A stretch of DNA of 64,000 bases from Methylobacterium hispanicum (GCF_022179285.1 NZ_BPQO01000023.1:1-64000), one strand, 5' to 3'. Counted from the stretch's first letter, positions 13,995 through 23,588 are shown. A program made the numbers and translations. The notes: generated from the letters alone by a model not told the origin.

Positions 13995-14042
13995 CCGTGC
14001 CTTCGTGCGTTGAGGCCGTCGCCGGCCATGACCCGGGTGGCG

Positions 14043-15221
14043 TCAGCCGTGCGGCTTGAACACGACCTTGGTGCAGTTGTCCTTCTTGTCCCGGAACAGG
14101 TCGTACAGCGCCGGGCCCTCCTCAAGGTTCGTCGAGCGGTGGCTGATGATGAAGGAGGGGTCGATGTCGCCGTTCTGTATGCGCTCCAGCAGCGGCTTCA
14201 TGTACCTCACCATGTGGGTCTGGCCGGTCTTCAGGGTCAGGCCCTTGTTCATCAGGATGCCGAGGGCGACGGGACCGACGGGACCCGCGAACACGCCCGG
14301 CATCGAGACGTTTCCGCCGGGCCTGCAGGCGAGGATGGCCTGGTTGAGCGCATAAGGCCGCTCAAGGCTGACCGTGTGCTCCATGATGGCCGAGGTGACC
14401 TTCTGCAGCGTGGTGTCCGCCCCGTGGGATTCCATGCCGACCGCCTCGATGACCGAGTCCGGGCCGAGGCCCTTGGTCATCTCCATCAGCGTGTCCTGCA
14501 CGTTCTCCTTGGACAGGTCGATGGTCTCCGCGCCGGCCTCGCGGGCGAGCGCCAGGCGCTCGGGCACGCTGTCGATGGCGATGACGCGCTTGGCACCGAG
14601 CAGGTAGCAGCACTTCACCGCCAGCACGCCAACCGGGCCGCAGCCCCAGATGGCGACGGTGTCCTCAGGACCGATGTCGCAGTGCTCGGCGGCCTGGTAG
14701 GCGGTTGGGAAGATGTCGGACAGGAACAGCACCTGCTCGTCGGTGAGGCCCTCGGGCACCACGATGGGCCCGACGTCGGCGTAGGGCACCCGCAGGTACT
14801 CGGCCTGGCCGCCCGCGTAGCCGCCGGTGATGTGGGAGAACCCGAACAGGCCGGCGAGCGGGTAGCCGTAGGTCTCGGCCTGGAGCTTGCCGTTCGGGTT
14901 GGTGCGCTCGCAGCAGCTCCAGTTGCCCCACTTGCACTGCCGGCACTCGCCGCAGCAGATGGTGAAGGGCACCACGATGCGGTCGCCGACCTTGAGCTTC
15001 GCGTTGTCCTTTCCGACCTCGATGACCTCGCCCATGGTTTCGTGGCCGAGGACGTCGCCGCATTCCATGGTGGGCATGAACCCGCCCATGAGGTGCAGGT
15101 CCGAACCGCAGATTGCGCAGGCGGTCACCTTGATGATGACGTCGCGCCCGTGCTCGATCTTGGGGTCGGGCACGGTCTCGCAGGTGATCTTGCCCCGGCT
15201 CTGCCACGTGAGTGCTTTCAT
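14043..15221 (-). CDS. zinc-dependent alcohol dehydrogenase (MDR family)
   Basis: A 392-residue medium-chain dehydrogenase. The catalytic zinc ligands are C38 (CAICGSDLH), H60 and E61 (GHE). A structural-zinc lobe is visible in CCGECRQC and WSCC (about 89-104). The Rossmann motif GCGPVG with downstream Asp suggests NAD(H). The length and the extended Cys-rich lobe resemble the glutathione-independent formaldehyde/alcohol dehydrogenase-like branch, so an aldehyde or alcohol substrate is likely but unproven. It lies 61 bases downstream of the SDR gene on the same strand and probably shares its transcript. Confidence 0.88.
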   Translation of the reverse strand: MKALTWQSRGKITCETVPDPKIEHGRDVIIKVTACAICGSDLHLMGGFMPTMECGDVLGHETMGEVIEVGKDNAKLKVGDRIVVPFTICCGECRQCKWGNWSCCERTNPNGKLQAETYGYPLAGLFGFSHITGGYAGGQAEYLRVPYADVGPIVVPEGLTDEQVLFLSDIFPTAYQAAEHCDIGPEDTVAIWGCGPVGVLAVKCCYLLGAKRVIAIDSVPERLALAREAGAETIDLSKENVQDTLMEMTKGLGPDSVIEAVGMESHGADTTLQKVTSAIMEHTVSLERPYALNQAILACRPGGNVSMPGVFAGPVGPVALGILMNKGLTLKTGQTHMVRYMKPLLERIQNGDIDPSFIISHRSTNLEEGPALYDLFRDKKDNCTKVVFKPHG

Positions 15222-15282
15222 GGTCGGTCGCTTCCGTTCGTTGGGGGTTCGGTTTCGGTCAGTAATCCGGGCGCGTACCCGG

Positions 15283-16284
15283 TCAGCGACGGCGCTGCCT
15301 GGGTCGCGTGCCGAAGATCACGGCGGCCGTCGCGGCCAGGCCGGCGGCGACCACGCTGGCGGTCGCCAGCGGGTGCAAGGTCGCCCGAGTGTAGGCGCTG
15401 GTGCGCACGACGTAGACGGGCGGGTCGCCGCGAACCTCGCCGGCATGCCGCGGCGCATGGAGGGCGCCCTGCGGGTCCCGCGGCTCCTCGGCACGCTTTT
15501 GCAAGGCGATGATGGCCGGCGCCAGCTCGTCGTAGGCGCCCGGCGCGAACTCCTTGCCCATCACGAACATCTTGCCGCCGCCGCCCACGAAGATGTCCCG
15601 CTGCGGGTGCACGGCGGCGTGCAGGATGGCGTTGGCCACCTCCTCGGGCGGGTAGATCGGCGGCGGCAGCGTCGGCTCGCGGTCCATGTAGTTGCGGGCA
15701 CGCTGCGGCAGCGGCGTGTCGATGGACGCCGGCTTCACGAGGGTGACCGAGACCGGCGCCCGGTCCGCGATGAGCTCCATGCGCAAGGTGTCGGTGAAAC
15801 CCTTCACCGCGTGCTTCGAGGTCGCGTAAAGGCCCTGAAACGGGAAGGCGAGGTCGGATGCGATACTGCCGACATTGATCAGCGCGCCACCGCGTTTCCG
15901 CAGGTGCTCGACGGCCATCAGAGAGCCATTCACCGTACCCCAGAGGTTGGTCTGGATCAGGCGCTCGTGATCCTTGTAGGCGATCTCGCGCAACGGCCCG
16001 TAGACGGTCAGGCCGGCGACGTTGACCCAGGTGTCGAAGCCGCCGAACGTCGCGATTGCTTTGTCGGCGATGGCCTGGACGTCCTCGCGCCGGCCTACGT
16101 CGGCGACGACATAGGTTGCGTTCGGGCCGAGCTCGTCGGCGACCCGGGCGAGCACGTCCTGGCTGCGCGCGGCGAGCACCACCCGGGCGCCGCGCTTGGC
16201 GGCCATGTGGGCGGTGGCCAAGCCGATGCCGCTCGACGCGCCTGTGACGACGATGACCTGCTCGCGCAGCGCCTTATGCGCCAT
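15283..16284 (-). CDS. SDR family oxidoreductase with a C-terminal membrane segment
   Basis: A 333-residue short-chain dehydrogenase from ATG 16284. It shows the cofactor motif TGASSGIG (14-21) and the catalytic S140, Y153 and K157 (YATSK). The C-terminal 30 residues contain a hydrophobic stretch (about 300-322) ending in basic residues, so the enzyme may be anchored to the inner membrane. The pattern matches the group often annotated as SDR family NAD(P)-dependent oxidoreductase in Methylobacterium and Rhizobium, commonly next to alcohol dehydrogenases as here. The substrate is unknown. Confidence 0.87.
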   Translation of the reverse strand: MAHKALREQVIVVTGASSGIGLATAHMAAKRGARVVLAARSQDVLARVADELGPNATYVVADVGRREDVQAIADKAIATFGGFDTWVNVAGLTVYGPLREIAYKDHERLIQTNLWGTVNGSLMAVEHLRKRGGALINVGSIASDLAFPFQGLYATSKHAVKGFTDTLRMELIADRAPVSVTLVKPASIDTPLPQRARNYMDREPTLPPPIYPPEEVANAILHAAVHPQRDIFVGGGGKMFVMGKEFAPGAYDELAPAIIALQKRAEEPRDPQGALHAPRHAGEVRGDPPVYVVRTSAYTRATLHPLATASVVAAGLAATAAVIFGTRPRQRRR

Positions 16285-16381
16285 GTCCGGTTCGCTCCTT
16301 GTCGACCCTGAACGGTGCCCGGCATGTCTACGCGCCAGACGCCGAAGCGTTGCAGCCCCAGCGCGTTCCGTGCCTTCGGGT

Positions 16382-18204
16382 CTAGGCCGTGCCGGCCATG
16401 ACCGGCTCGCGGACGTCGCCATGACGCGCCCCGTCTGAGGGAGCTGGCAGGAGCAGACGGTCGCCGTCCGCCGTCCGGGCCATCTCGTGGTCCGGCGAGG
16501 GGAAGTCGAGGCTCCCGTCCGACCGGATGACGAGCAGGCACCGCGCGTCGCGGACCTCTGAGCCGGCTAGCTCGATCACGAACCGCCAGCCGGCGGCGTG
16601 TCTCCCTGCCAGGGCCTCGAAGTCGAACCCGTTCGCCAGCACCTTCCCGCGCGAGTCCCGGCTCACGCCGGTCTCCGCGTGCAGGAGGTGGTCCGCGGAC
16701 GGCGCGAGTTGGTAGACCCGCTCGCGGCCGAGTTCCGGCGCGAGGCGCGTGCAGACGAGCGCGTTGTAGAGCTCGTCCCGGGTCGCCGCGAGCAGCCGGT
16801 CCGGCGGTTGGTCGGCAAGCCCTTCCTCGGCCTCGCGCGACAGGAGCTCAGCCTGCAGCGTCGGCACCCCGCCAGCCCGGGCCGCGCGTAAGGCCCCGGG
16901 ATAGGTGTCGACCAGCAGCACCGGCACGCCGGCGCGGTGCAGCGCCAGGGCGAGGTCGCTTGACCAGGGCGAGGCGCCGACGACGGCAAGCCGCTCCGCA
17001 TCCGCGGCGACCGAGAGCCCGAACCGGCGTGCCAGCGGCGCGAGCGAGAACCCATGGGCGAGCACGGTCGCGACGATGACGGCGAACACCGTCGGCTGGA
17101 TCAGGTGCCTCCCGCATAGCCCGCCTCGCTGAGCCTGGGGCCGGCGAGGCCGGCGACCGCGGCCGCCACGATGCCGCGCGGGCCGATCCACCCGACGAAC
17201 AGGCGCTCGCGCCAGGTCAGGTCGCTGCGCCACGTGGCCAGCCAAAGCGCCGCCGGCCGCACCACGAACAGCGTCGTGGCCGTCAACGCGATGACCGGCA
17301 GGGAGAGCTTGCCCAGCACCGTGAGGTCGAGGTCGGCGGTGAGGACGACGAAGAGGCAGGAGACCAGGAGGACGACCAGCGCCTCCTTGAAGCGGCGCAA
17401 TTCTGCGATGCCCGGGACGTGCAGGTTTGCGAGCGCGATGCCGAACACGGTCGCGCCGATCAGCCCGGCCTCGTGCATCAGGAGGTTCGGCACCGCGTAG
17501 GCGACGAGCGCCAGCGCCAGCAGGAGCGGCGTCTTCAGGGTCTCCGGGACAAGGTCGCGCCGGAACGCCCAGGCCACGAGGAAGGCCGAGCCGACCCCGA
17601 GGACCGCGGCGGCCCCGGCGCCTTCCGCGAGGTGCAGCGCGAGGTCCGTCACGGCCTCCTCGCCCGACCGATGCGGTAGGCCGACCAGGATCTCGATGAC
17701 GATGGCGGTCAGGATGGCGCCGACCGGGTCGTTGACGATGGCTTCCCACCTCAGGAATGCGGCGGAGCGCCGCTCCAGGCGGGCGTGGCGCAGCAGCGGC
17801 AGGATGACGGTCGGGCCGGTCACCACAAGGATGGCCCCGAACACAGCCGACGGCCCCCAGAGCATGCCGCCGACGAGGTGGGCGGCGACCGTGCCCAACA
17901 CGAAGTTGATGGGCAGGGCGATGGCGGTGAGCCGGAGCACGCCCTCGCCGGCGGCACGCAACTCGCGGAAGTCGAGCGCGAGGCCGCCCTCGAACACCAC
18001 GATGGCCACGGCCAGGCCGATCAGGGGACGGAGGTTTGGCCCGAACGCCTGGGACGGATGGAGGAGGCCGAGCACCGGCCCGACGAGGAAGCCGAGCCCG
18101 AGGAGGAGGACGATGGCCGGAATGCGGAAACGGGAAGCGATGACCTGGGCTGCGATGCCGCCCGCGACGATGCAAAGCACCGCCGTCGCCACACCCTGTT
18201 CCAT
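16382..18204 (-). pseudogene. cation/proton antiporter with TrkA-N-like tail, split by a frameshift
   Basis: ATG 18204 starts a typical CPA-family antiporter (MEQGVATAVLCIVAGG) with about 12 hydrophobic segments, the motif EAIVNDPVGAILT expected at the ion-binding helix, and GWIGPRGIVAAAVAGL. The frame stops at 17101 after AGYAGGT. In the neighbouring frame the protein continues HLIQPTVFAVIVATVLAHGF (the last membrane helix) and a cytosolic domain with a nucleotide-binding look (LAVVGASPWSSDLALAL) to 16382. A missing base near 17105-17115 explains both. The truncated product would lack the last helix and the regulatory domain. Full-length members exchange K+ or Na+ for H+. Confidence 0.8.
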
Positions 18205-18281
18205 TCGCGAAGCTCCCTTGAGCGCGCCCCTGCCGGCTCGGGAAACGTCTCCCGGCGCCGGAGGTCCCTGCCAACGTCGCC

Positions 18282-18986
18282 TCAGGCCGTACCGGAGGCG
18301 GTGGTGTCCGTCGCACGCGGGCGGAACGGGCATCGCCACTCCTCGTCCACGACCCGGCCGCTGTACTGGCGCGCCTCGGACACCTCGCCGTGCCGGGCCA
18401 ACATCGGGTTCACCGATCCGGCCAGCGCCTCGTCCCGCTGCAGGATGGAGGAGCGCAGCTTCTCGTAGCGCCCGGCCTCGCGCAGCTGCTCGAACTGGGC
18501 GTGCAGGTTAAAAACCAGGGCCGGCGACGAGAACCGCCGGGCGGGCCGGCTGGCGTTCGGGTGCAGGCCGACCACGAAGAACGCCTCGCCGGCGAAGCTC
18601 AGGGAGAAGTGTGGGCTGTCCGGCTCGGGGGCGACGCGCCCGTCCCAGGGGTGGCCGAGCCAGGCGTCCTTGTCGGCGAGGGACTGCACACGGTTCCAAA
18701 GGTGCCGCTCGAATCCTTCCTCGTCCAGGTCGCTCGGCCCCTCGAAGACGACGGCGAAGCTCTGGAACAGGTCCGGTTGTCGGCGGTAGCGCGCCGCGAA
18801 GGCCATCAAGGCCGGGTAGATGCGCATGTCGTCCCAGGCCGAGGTGATGTCGCGGGCGACCAGCACCCGCATCTGGCCCTTGGTCAGGGCCGACTTGGCG
18901 CCGACGCAGGGGAAGCCGGCGTCGCGGATGAAGGCCCGGAAGGCTTCCGCCTGCGGATGGTTGGTATCGTCTCGGGGCAGTTGCAT
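18282..18986 (-). CDS. YqcI/YcgG family protein (GntA-like)
   Basis: A 234-residue protein from ATG 18986. Family marks are FPCVGAKSALTKGQ near the N-terminus, a central HPW, and the C-terminal NPMLARHGEVSEARQYSG followed by WRCPF. One characterised member of this family, GntA of guanitoxin biosynthesis, is a haem-dependent N-hydroxylase. Most others have no known role, and nothing nearby suggests a guanitoxin cluster. No signal peptide is present. It is probably an oxygenase-like enzyme of unknown substrate. Confidence 0.8.
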   Translation of the reverse strand: MQLPRDDTNHPQAEAFRAFIRDAGFPCVGAKSALTKGQMRVLVARDITSAWDDMRIYPALMAFAARYRRQPDLFQSFAVVFEGPSDLDEEGFERHLWNRVQSLADKDAWLGHPWDGRVAPEPDSPHFSLSFAGEAFFVVGLHPNASRPARRFSSPALVFNLHAQFEQLREAGRYEKLRSSILQRDEALAGSVNPMLARHGEVSEARQYSGRVVDEEWRCPFRPRATDTTASGTA

Positions 18987-19119
18987 CGGAACTCGGCACG
19001 CAGGTCGCAAAGATGCCCGCGGAACCGGCACGAGGCGCCGCGGCAACAGGCAACGGTCCCCCGCAGGCCGCGTTCCGCGCGGGCTGGGAGGTGTCCTGCC
19101 TATCCACAGATGTCAGCCC

Positions 19120-19996
19120 TCACCGCCCGGGCCGGACGAGCGCCCCGATGAAGTTGCGCATCTCGGCCAGCCTGAGCCGCTCGTCGGTGACCTGCTCGTC
19201 CAGGCCGAGGCGCCAGGCGAGGTCGCGCCGGTTTGGCTCGCGGTGCAAGGCATCGACCTGCAGCGCGTAGGCTTCCACGTCGTCCTCGCCCCGTGCGAGC
19301 CCGGCCTCGACCAAGCTATCCGCCTGTCGGCGCAGGGCACCGGCCACTTCGTCCAGGCCGGTCTCGGGATGGTACTGCACACCCCAGAACACGCCGCCGT
19401 CGAAGCGGATCTCGGCGGCCTGCACGGCAGTGAGGCGATTGCCGGCGAGCAGAGTGGCCCCCGGTGGCAACGCGTCGACCTCGTCGGTGTGGATAGCCGG
19501 CGCGTCGAAGGCCGCCGGCCGACCCGCCAGCAGTGGATGTGACCGCTCATCCGCCGTCGGCGTGATCCGCCGTCGGCGTGATCCGCCGCGCGAACCCTGC
19601 CTCCAACCTTCTCGCGTTCGGGCGCACGCTGTCGCCGGCGGCGACCTTCGCGACCTGCAGCCCGGCGCAGGAGCCGAAGGCCGGCGTGCCCGAAGCGAAC
19701 ACGCTCCGCATGAAGGCGACCGTTCGCCGGGTCTCCGGCGTCTCCTCGTAGAGATGCAGTGGCGAGCCCGTGAGGAACACCGCGTCGTATTCGGCCAAGC
19801 TGTCCCCGGGTGGGAGAGCCGCATCGGCGTCGGCCGGCTGGATGCGGTCGCAGGTGGCCCCGGGAGCGAGCCTGCGCAGGATGTCGAGGTAGGTCTCGCC
19901 AGAGGAGCGGCCGACGCTCTCGCGACGCTTCTTACGCGCCTCGGGCGTCTCGCTCTCGGCCACCAGGAAGCGCGACGACGATTGGGTTGAATTCAC
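19120..19996 (-). pseudogene. type 1 glutamine amidotransferase broken by a 16-bp tandem duplication
   Basis: GTG 19996 starts a class I glutamine amidotransferase-like protein of the GMP-synthase-like subgroup, with the nucleophile Cys110 in FGSCAGLQ. At 19551-19582 the sequence CCGCCGTCGGCGTGAT occurs twice in perfect tandem. Removing one copy restores the reading ITPTADERSHPLLAGRP and leads into GVQYHPETG, which carries the catalytic His, down to the stop at 19120. As it stands the frame ends at 19547 and the His-containing half is not translated from the native start. Original length is about 287 residues. Confidence 0.85.
19551..19582. repeat. perfect 16-bp tandem duplication
   Basis: Two adjacent identical copies of CCGCCGTCGGCGTGAT (19551-19566 and 19567-19582) are followed by six bases of a third copy. 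The partial third copy offers a natural slippage site, so the duplication may be reversible. It shifts the amidotransferase frame by one base. Confidence 0.95.
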
Positions 19997-20009
19997 GGCA
20001 GCCCAGTTC

Positions 20010-20237
20010 TCAGTGGCCGCGTGGCAAGCCGAGCCACGGCCGCAGGTCTAGGCGTGCGGCCGCGATGGCGCTCAGGACCTCCCTGGGGGCGCCGGCCGCC
20101 TTGGCTTCCACCTCGAAAGCCTGCAACCGCTGGAACAGCGCGACCTCCAGGTTGGGAATGACGGGGATCGGACGGAAGGAGGTCATCACCTTCAGCTCCC
20201 GCAGGTAACGGCAACCCTCCTCGTGACCGACCGTCAT
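20010..20237 (-). CDS. small protein of unknown function
   Basis: A 75-residue protein beginning MTVGHEEGCRYLRELK. A near-ideal Shine-Dalgarno AAGGAGG lies seven bases before the ATG, which is the main reason for accepting it. The middle is a hydrophobic and Pro-rich stretch (IPVIPNLEVALFQRL), followed by an amphipathic helix-like segment. No known domain is recognised. It lies just upstream of the amidotransferase pseudogene on the same strand. Confidence 0.6.
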   Translation of the reverse strand: MTVGHEEGCRYLRELKVMTSFRPIPVIPNLEVALFQRLQAFEVEAKAAGAPREVLSAIAAARLDLRPWLGLPRGH

Positions 20238-20545
20238 GGCACCTCCTTGGAACCAAGTCCGCCCTCGTCGCGCGAGGTCATGTCGGACAACACCCGTGGC
20301 GGCGAAGGGTTTGCGGAGGCGCGTGCGTCACGCTGTATCTCCTAGGGGCCCAGGCCGGCTTGCCCTCCGCCGCCGAAGGGACATCGAGCCACCCATCCAT
20401 GCCGGCGTCTCGCCCTTACGCGGGGGGAAGCCCATGCGGCGAGCTGGGGTGGTCGGCGTCGGTGCCATCTGCCGGGCCTGCGGCGGTCCGGCTAGCGCGG
20501 CCAGGCGTGCGGTGCACCGGCGACGCAGGTTGGCAACCTGAGGCG

Positions 20546-21610
20546 ATGAATACGGTTCTACCGACAGCCTCTTGGGACGGGGCCGTTCGGGAGGGGGCGT
20601 TGGAGGTTCGGGACATCGCGACGGCGGGCAAGCCGGACCCAAGGCTCCTGCAGGCCGCCGTCGAAGCCTCCGGCGAGGCCATCGTGATCACCTCGGCCGA
20701 CCTCGACGAACCGGGACCGCGCATCGAGTACGTGAACCCCGCCTTCACGCGCATGACCGGTTACGGGGCCGAGGAGGTCGTGGGTCTCACGCCGCGTCTT
20801 CTGCAGGGGCCCGGAACGGATCGGGCCGTCCTCGACCGCATGCGCGCCGCCCTTGCCGCTGGCGAGCCGTTCCAGGGCGAAGCGGTGAACTACCGCAAGG
20901 ACGGCTCGACCTACGTCGTCGAGTGGCTGATCACGCCCGTGCGCGAGGGCGACGGGGGCATCTCGCACTGGGTCTCGGCCCAACGCGACATAACCGAGCG
21001 GCGCGGCGGCGAGGACCGTCAGGCGCTGATGGTGCGCGAGCTGCACCACCGAGTGAAGAACACCCTCGCCACGGTCCAGGCGGTGGTGGACGCGACCGCC
21101 CGCTCCTCGCTCTCCGTCGCCGAGTTCACCCGCGCGTTCTCGGGGCGGATCGGCTCGTTGGCCCGGACCCACGCGCTGATCACCGAGGACCTTGCCCAGG
21201 CCGCCTCGTTCGAGGGACTGCTGAGGGCGGAGCTCGACCCCTACGACGAAAGGCGGCGCCTCACCCTGGAGGGCCCCAAGGTCGTGCTGCCGTCCGAGCT
21301 CGCCGTGCCGGTCGGCATGGCGTTGCATGAGCTGACCACGAACGCGCTGCGGCACGGCTCGCTGGCCGACCCGAACGGCCGCCTCCAAGTGAACTGGTGG
21401 GTCGAGGATGGGCATGCCGGGCGTGCCCTGCGCTGGGACTGGAGCGAGCACGACGGCCCGCCCGACCCGCACCCCACGCGCGAAGGCTTCGGCCACCGGC
21501 TCCTCAACAAGGTCCTGGCCACCCAGACGGGTGCCGAGGTGGATGTGGACTTCGCTCCGGATGGCCTGCGGGTGTCCGTGCGCATGCCCCTGCCGCCGTC
21601 ACACCCTTAG
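20546..21610 (+). CDS. PAS-HWE histidine kinase
   Basis: A 354-residue soluble sensor kinase from ATG 20546. It has one PAS/PAC domain (about 30-155: YVNPAFTRMTGY, then VSAQRDITERR) and an HWE-type kinase core with phosphoacceptor H168 in ELHHRVKN and the N box HELTTNALRHGS. The PAS is LOV-like (GLTPRLLQG aligns with the LOV hallmark GRNCRFLQG), but the flavin-binding Cys is replaced by Pro, so photochemistry of the LOV type is not expected. HWE kinases in this group often feed the PhyR general stress response. No receiver gene is adjacent. Confidence 0.88.
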   Translation: MNTVLPTASWDGAVREGALEVRDIATAGKPDPRLLQAAVEASGEAIVITSADLDEPGPRIEYVNPAFTRMTGYGAEEVVGLTPRLLQGPGTDRAVLDRMRAALAAGEPFQGEAVNYRKDGSTYVVEWLITPVREGDGGISHWVSAQRDITERRGGEDRQALMVRELHHRVKNTLATVQAVVDATARSSLSVAEFTRAFSGRIGSLARTHALITEDLAQAASFEGLLRAELDPYDERRRLTLEGPKVVLPSELAVPVGMALHELTTNALRHGSLADPNGRLQVNWWVEDGHAGRALRWDWSEHDGPPDPHPTREGFGHRLLNKVLATQTGAEVDVDFAPDGLRVSVRMPLPPSHP

Positions 21611-21635
21611 GGAGCGTCGGCCTAAACCGGGAGGC

Positions 21636-21881
21636 TCAACCCTTCCTGCCATCCTTCCCGCTCCGGTCGATCTCCGTGCGGCAGGCCGGCGAGAGGTTCG
21701 CCATGTTCTTCCGGAAGCAGGCTTGGACCTCGTCGCCGTCCGGCGGGAGGTCGCCGCAGTACGTGGCGTAGTCGCCGCTGCAGCGCGCCTTCAAGGCCTC
21801 CCGGTCCATGGTGAATGCGGACTGCGCCACGACGAGGCTGGAGGTCGCGAGCACGAGGGTTACGAAGGTCCTGTAGGGCAT
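21636..21881 (-). CDS. small secreted Cys-containing protein
   Basis: An 81-residue precursor with a signal peptide (MPYRTFVTLVLATSSLVVAQ, cleavage probably near SAF). The mature part has four Cys in the spacing C-x7-C-x11-C-x11-C (CSGDYATYC, ACFRKNMANLSPAC), similar to cysteine-rich GLG1-type repeats in small periplasmic proteins of Rhizobiales. Two disulphides are likely. The role is unknown. It converges with the HWE kinase gene. Confidence 0.7.
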   Translation of the reverse strand: MPYRTFVTLVLATSSLVVAQSAFTMDREALKARCSGDYATYCGDLPPDGDEVQACFRKNMANLSPACRTEIDRSGKDGRKG

Positions 21882-21986
21882 GGGCTCGCGGTCCTGCTGA
21901 TGCGTGTCATGCTGGGCTCCCCCGACAGCTCAGGTGCCTGGGTGCCCGGCCGCCTCGTCAGGCTGTCCGGGCAACATACGGTTTTT

Positions 21987-22017
21987 GGGGGCGCCGAAAG
22001 GGGTATCCGGCGCCCCC
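21987..22017. repeat. 10-bp GC-rich inverted repeat
   Basis: GGGGGCGCCG (21987-21996) pairs with CGGCGCCCCC (22008-22017) around an 11-base loop. It lies seven bases past the stop of the DUF3597 gene. On that strand the stem is followed by an A-run rather than a T-run, so it is not a canonical rho-independent terminator but may protect the 3' end. Confidence 0.6.
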
Positions 22018-22023
22018 CTGCCG

Positions 22024-22494
22024 TCAGGCGTGCCTGAGGTCGTCGGGAACCTTGCCGCCGTTCTCGGCGAGCTTCTGGATCACCTGCTTGTGCAGCCAGA
22101 CGTTCATGGAGGCCGAATCCTCCTTGTCGCCCGTGTAGTGCAGCTCGTCCGCAAGCTGCTTGCGGGCCTGCAGGCTGCTGTCGAGGTCGAGCAGCTTCAT
22201 GAGGTCGACGATGGAGCGCTTGTAATCGAGCTCCTGGCCCTTCTTCGAGGCAAGGCCGGCGAGCACCTGCCCGACATCGACGTTCGCCTGCCCGGCTCCC
22301 GATGGAGCGTCGGCGACCGGGGACGGCGCCCCGCTCATCGAGGGCGCGGCCGCGCTGCTGGCCGAGCCGGTCGGACCGCCCGAACCCTGCGCCGCGGCCG
22401 ACACGCTCGGCGCCTCCGAGGCGTGCGGGGCCGCCGCCTGGGCGCTCGCGCTGCCGCCGAAGATCTTCGACATGATCGACCCAAAGATGCTCAT
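22024..22494 (-). CDS. DUF3597 domain protein
   Basis: A 156-residue protein from ATG 22494 (GGAGGA upstream). It begins MSIFGSIMSKIFG, has a low-complexity Ala/Ser/Pro linker (about 20-75), then the DUF3597 core VDVGQVLAGLASKKGQELDY, RSIVDLMKLLDLDSS, LHYTGDKEDSASMNVWLH and a helical end. The same fold appears in LysM-associated proteins elsewhere, but here there is no LysM and no signal peptide. Function unknown. Confidence 0.85.
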   Translation of the reverse strand: MSIFGSIMSKIFGGSASAQAAAPHASEAPSVSAAAQGSGGPTGSASSAAAPSMSGAPSPVADAPSGAGQANVDVGQVLAGLASKKGQELDYKRSIVDLMKLLDLDSSLQARKQLADELHYTGDKEDSASMNVWLHKQVIQKLAENGGKVPDDLRHA

Positions 22495-22652
22495 CCAGTC
22501 CTCCAAGATCCTGGCCCCGACTAGGGCCGAGCGGACGACAACGGAACGCCAGTGACCGACGTTCCGCAACTCGTCGCCCGCATCGGAGCATGGTCGACGG
22601 GCGGTGGCATATACGCTCATGGTGCCGTCCGCCTCGCCTCGGTCGTGACGGC

Positions 22653-23147
22653 TCAGGCCGCGACCTGCTCCAGGCTCTCGGCGAGCTGGCTTGCGATCTC
22701 GTCGCCCTCGTAGATCTCCGCGACCGCCTGCTTCAGCTTCTGCTCGTCCTCGGAGCGGCCGAGGGCCTTGGCGTAGGCCGCCGCCGAGCCGAAGCCCGCC
22801 AAGCCGTAGTGCGACATGCGCTGGTACTGGGCGATGATCTCCACGTCGCGCAGCTTGCCGTCGGTCGGCGCCTCCTGGATGCCGTGCTTCTTCGCCTCGG
22901 TCACGAGACCCTCCATACCCTTGCAGTGCTCCGGCTCGGCCTCGCCGCCGTTCTGCCGGATCAGGTCCTTGAGGATGTCGGTGTGCTTCTGGATGCCGCC
23001 AACCGAGTGCTCAAGCATCTGCTTGAGCTTGGGGTCGGAGACGTGGCCACCCAACTCCTTGACTGTCCTGATCATCTGGTCGTTGGCGGACCAAAGGTCC
23101 TTCATCTCGTCGAGATAGACTTCCTTGAGGCTGCTCGGTGCTGACAT
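22653..23147 (-). CDS. YciE/YciF family ferritin-like protein (DUF892)
   Basis: A 164-residue all-helical protein from ATG 23147. The family marks are LKEVYLDEMKDLWSAN at the N-terminus, then EHSVGGIQKHTDIL, and EIIAQYQRMSHYGLAGFGSA. These put Glu and His residues where ferritin-like proteins bind metals. Members are induced by osmotic and general stress in many proteobacteria. The downstream DUF3597 gene is on the same strand, so both may belong to the stress regulon. Confidence 0.85.
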   Translation of the reverse strand: MSAPSSLKEVYLDEMKDLWSANDQMIRTVKELGGHVSDPKLKQMLEHSVGGIQKHTDILKDLIRQNGGEAEPEHCKGMEGLVTEAKKHGIQEAPTDGKLRDVEIIAQYQRMSHYGLAGFGSAAAYAKALGRSEDEQKLKQAVAEIYEGDEIASQLAESLEQVAA

Positions 23148-23384
23148 CGGTGGCTCCCGTTGGCTGCTTCCCTTGCAACACGACCTTGCTCGCGATGTTC
23201 CTGGTCGGTTTGCCGCGTCGGGCCGTGCAGATGTGCCTTTCCGGCCGACTTCCGTCGGATGCGCTTGGCCGCGCTTTCCGACCCGGATGCGTGTAGGCTG
23301 GCTGGAGACAGAGGAAACCGAACTCGAAATGGCCTGACGGTTCAGGGACGCCATGCTGTCGGCAATAGAGGAGGTGCGTCGACG

Positions 23385-23588
23385 ATGCCCGAACAAGATG
23401 CACGGCCTACCCGGCCAAGGATGTCCGGGGATCGCGCCGCAACGTCCGATGAAGCGGACGCGTCAGTCCCGCCGGAGGAAGCCCGAAAGCGGTCGTTGCC
23501 CGAGCCCGTTAGCCAGGAGGCGGCAGACCTTCTCGACCAGGTCATGGCCAACGCTCGCGCGACGTACCCAGCGCCATTCGGCATCTAA
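23385..23588 (+). CDS. small hydrophilic protein of unknown function
   Basis: A 67-residue reading from ATG 23385 preceded by GAGGAGGTG. The first 45 residues are polar and disordered-looking. The end, EAADLLDQVMANARATYPAP, could form a helix. It is divergent from the YciE/F gene. No family is recognised, and acceptance rests on the ribosome binding site and codon use. Confidence 0.45.
   Translation: MPEQDARPTRPRMSGDRAATSDEADASVPPEEARKRSLPEPVSQEAADLLDQVMANARATYPAPFGI

Noticed and set aside
13671..15512. 613-codon plus-strand frame over the patatin and alcohol dehydrogenase genes
   Set aside because: Crosses two genes with clear catalytic motifs on the other strand.
20546..21610. a blue-light LOV histidine kinase
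   Set aside because: The adduct-forming Cys is missing from the LOV-like loop.
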